Shown piece after piece: positions 62,430-64,000 of a DNA stretch of 64,000 nucleotides. Positions within the stretch are counted from its first letter, which is position 1; each line of letters begins with the position of its first letter. Origin of the DNA: an uncultured Clostridia bacterium. GTDB lineage: Bacteria; Bacillota; Clostridia; UBA1381. The notes under the pieces are model-generated. The model ran no database searches. It was given only the letters and a program-made list of their open reading frames with translations, and was not told where the DNA came from. Both the position numbers and the translations under genes were made by a program. Location: contig CAKSNH010000008.1 of assembly GCA_934476075.1 (NCBI GenBank), positions 1 to 64,000 of the forward strand, in the 5' to 3' direction.

Positions 62430-62527
62430 TAAAAAAGCTTCTGATAGAAGCACCGCCTGCGGGCGTGGGAATAATGTAGCATTTTTGATTTTTCGTCATT
62501 GCGTTTTACGCAATTTCCTACAAATAA
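62430..62527 (+). repeat. dispersed intergenic repeat, copy D
   Basis: Close to identical (inverted) to copy A. Contains AAAAAGCTTCTGATAGAAGC, GCCTGCGGGCGTGGGAATAA and CGTCATTGCGTTTTACGCAA, with three small self-complementary stems. Confidence 0.85.
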
Positions 62528-62528
62528 A

Positions 62529-62564
62529 AAAATCGACAAGTACAAATGGTACTTGTCGATTTTT
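62529..62564. terminator. bidirectional hairpin next to repeat D
   Basis: AAAATCGACAAGTAC and GTACTTGTCGATTTT form a 15-bp stem with loop AAATG. A/T runs at both ends could end transcription on either strand. Confidence 0.6.
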
Positions 62565-62891
62565 GGCTCCCCGATTATATCTATTAACGAACAAATCTAT
62601 TTAATAGGGTACACATTATTGTATATATCACAACTATAATATATATTTCTGTTTTTGATTATTCTATTCTTGTATTCATAATAAATATATGTTAAGATAA
62701 AAAAGAACAGTGATGGCACGTCCCACTGTTAAACGTCTTGATTAAGTCTGCTGTTATTCAGTAGGCTTTTCTTTTTTGCCATTTCTCTTACTTCTGATAC
62801 TGCTTTCTTTACTTTGCCCATATCTTTACAAGCTGAAAACTTATCGGCTACAAGATTTAACTTGTATAAAAATAATTAACCTTTTATATAT

Positions 62892-62918
62892 AAAAAAGAG
62901 TGAGAATAATCCCACTCT
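62892..62918 (-). terminator. terminator of the AT-rich gene pair
   Basis: AGAGTG and CACTCT pair around a loop, and the minus strand continues into six Ts, just after the 230-residue gene. Confidence 0.7.
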
Positions 62919-62921
62919 ACA

Positions 62922-63614
62922 CTATCTATATGAGAATATCATATCTACTAGTTTATCACCAATTAAATATTTTAAAACACTTTTCCTTCTAAAAAAAGTA
63001 ATGTCCAGTAATTCATAATACATACATACTACCATTTTGTTAAACAGCTTTATCATGTTTATTATATTTTTGAAATAATTATTCTGATTTTTTAACTGTC
63101 CAGTATTAGATATGCACTGACAAAAAACATATGTTAAATTATCATTTAATAATTTAGAACCATGTATGTAACCACATGATACCGTATACTCATTTTTGAT
63201 TAATGAAAATTCAGCGTCTGTTAACTTTAATATGTCTTTTTTCTCTTTTAATTTTATAAATGAATTGTTTGTAATATAATCTTCCTCAATATCTATATAT
63301 GTCAGCCATCTAACATAGTTTTCAATAATAGAACGTTCATTAACATATATATATCTAGTTTCATTTTTTATAATACTGACAATATAATTATAATAATCTG
63401 AAATTAACACTTTTAAATTATAATCATGTTTTCTTTCATATATTTCTTTTAAAAAAATAATTTGTTTAGATATAAAAGCAAAAAAACTTTTTTGTTGTTG
63501 CGTAATATGCAAACAATCATTTTTGTTTGCATAATCAGCTAACGTTACCATAAAATCAGCTATTGACTTTTTTATTTCTATTACTTGTGAAATTACTAGT
63601 TCATTTTTTGTCAT
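62922..63614 (-). CDS. unknown 230-residue protein of AT-rich region
   Basis: I do not recognise this protein. It appears mostly alpha-helical and rich in Ile, Lys, Asn and Tyr, with no signal peptide or clear membrane segment. No enzyme motif is seen. Its ATG shares one base with the stop of the preceding gene (TAATG), so the two are translated together. Base composition is far more AT-rich than the rest of the window, suggesting transfer. Two-gene AT-rich units of this sort include toxin-antitoxin and defence systems, but nothing here proves such a role. Confidence 0.6.
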   Translation of the reverse strand: MTKNELVISQVIEIKKSIADFMVTLADYANKNDCLHITQQQKSFFAFISKQIIFLKEIYERKHDYNLKVLISDYYNYIVSIIKNETRYIYVNERSIIENYVRWLTYIDIEEDYITNNSFIKLKEKKDILKLTDAEFSLIKNEYTVSCGYIHGSKLLNDNLTYVFCQCISNTGQLKNQNNYFKNIINMIKLFNKMVVCMYYELLDITFFRRKSVLKYLIGDKLVDMIFSYR

Positions 63615-63961
63615 TATTTAATCCACCCATCAAAATCATTTTTTGCTTCTTTTATATTATCCTCATTTTTTAATTTTTCTATTATTTCGCAGACAAATCT
63701 ATATAACTGTTTTTGAACCAATGTATAATCACTTTTATCATTAATTATTCTACAAACTTTTGCAACTATCATTGTTCTAGATTTTAGAATATAATTTTTT
63801 AATTCGATTCCAAGTATCGATTTTATAAATTGTGCAATATCCGAATTATGTTTAAAAATTTTTTTTGAAAATATTAGTTCAGTAATAATTCCGATTAATT
63901 TATACTTATAAATACTTTTATTTTTTAACTCATTTCTATATAAAAGTAAATTTGTGTACAC
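63614..63961 (-). CDS. unknown 115-residue protein of AT-rich region
   Basis: A lysine- and isoleucine-rich helical protein without recognised family. A GTG start at 63961 has GGAG about seven bases upstream; a start upstream of the GTG is not supported. The next gene is coupled by one base. The operon may have more genes beyond the window end. Codon use is extremely AT-rich, as in its partner. Its role is unknown. Confidence 0.55.
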   Translation of the reverse strand: MYTNLLLYRNELKNKSIYKYKLIGIITELIFSKKIFKHNSDIAQFIKSILGIELKNYILKSRTMIVAKVCRIINDKSDYTLVQKQLYRFVCEIIEKLKNEDNIKEAKNDFDGWIK

Positions 63962-64000
63962 AATATCACTCCTCTTCCATATCAGATATTTTGTTTAATA

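Larger units (their letters stand above)
62138..62921. other. AT-rich intergenic region
   Basis: No gene is convincing over about 780 bases. It holds repeat copy D, a long hairpin at 62529-62564, and a 30-codon minus-strand frame (62729-62821) without a ribosome site. A helical frame without ATG runs into it, so it may be a gene remnant. The base composition changes here to very AT-rich. Confidence 0.5.

Noticed and set aside
59742..62527. CRISPR array from repeats C and D
   Set aside because: The copies are about 100 bp, far apart and in different intergenic gaps; no regular spacers are present.
62729..62821. 30-codon minus-strand frame (Met-Gly-Lys-Val-Lys start)
   Set aside because: The helical composition is suggestive, but there is no ribosome site and the frame stays open upstream without a start, so it may be a remnant. 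Kept only in the intergenic note.

Overview
The window reads as chromosome from an anaerobic, probably gut- or rumen-type Clostridia (low-to-moderate GC Firmicute). The support is strong AGGAGG-type ribosome sites, TTGACA/TATAAT promoters, the rpsF-ssb-rpsR order, a ThiT-type ECF transporter subunit, CsoR/CopA copper control, and very large secreted proteins with Firmicute-type signal peptides. No species can be named from sequence alone. The surface proteins (a CE12-like pectin acetylesterase and a Cthe_2159-like beta-helix lipoprotein) would fit a plant-cell-wall, pectin-associated lifestyle; that is inference.

Layout. 0.2-9 kb, minus strand: pyrimidine-nucleoside phosphorylase, ComM-like ATPase, a DUF2238-like membrane protein, a D,D-carboxypeptidase, a CsoR-CopA copper operon with a readable operator, and a YefM-YoeB toxin-antitoxin pair. 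9.2-14.6 kb: one 1803-residue secreted protein joining an FMN-binding domain, GLUG repeats and a ZinT-like metal-binding domain, behind two matching palindromes that look like metalloregulator sites.

14.8-30.7 kb is the centre of interest: two divergent sulfur operons. Rightward: sulfate ABC transporter (sbp-cysT-cysW-cysA), APS reductase (aprA-aprB) and ATP sulfurylase (cysD-cysN), preceded by a short upstream ORF ending in a cysteine-rich run (Cys-Arg-Cys-Cys-Phe) that looks like a cysteine-sensing leader peptide. Leftward: cysK, metY, a small siroheme sulfite reductase, a TusA-like protein, a thioredoxin-like protein, a ThiS/MoaD-like carrier with a C-terminal Arg-Ala tail after Gly-Gly-Gly, a ThiF/MoeB-like E1 enzyme and a JAMM protease, then a siroheme-synthesis dehydrogenase and thioredoxin reductase. 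Together they encode sulfate import, activation to APS, direct APS reduction to sulfite, reduction to sulfide, and loading of sulfide on a protein thiocarboxylate to make homocysteine (and cysteine by CysK). The arrangement matches the HcyS/HcyD/HcyF/MetY pathway described in Wolinella succinogenes.

30.7-37.1 kb: a MITE-like element abutting cysN, a gene-free stretch, rpsF-ssb-rpsR, an XRE regulator divergent from thiT, malQ, a nitroreductase and small membrane/hydrolase genes. 37.2-54.3 kb: a surface and envelope region with two paralogous giant repeat proteins, a secreted CE12-like esterase, a broken yetF (DUF421) gene, and a Cthe_2159-like lipoprotein / DUF4956 / VTC-domain operon. 54.6-59.7 kb: tRNA-Glu(CTC), proS, an isolated EutS-type microcompartment shell gene, a YerC-like regulator with a methyltransferase, and small genes. 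59.9-64 kb: a secreted SH3/stalk-domain protein, then a strongly AT-rich end carrying two overlapping genes of unknown function. A ~100-bp dispersed repeat occurs four times in intergenic gaps across the window.
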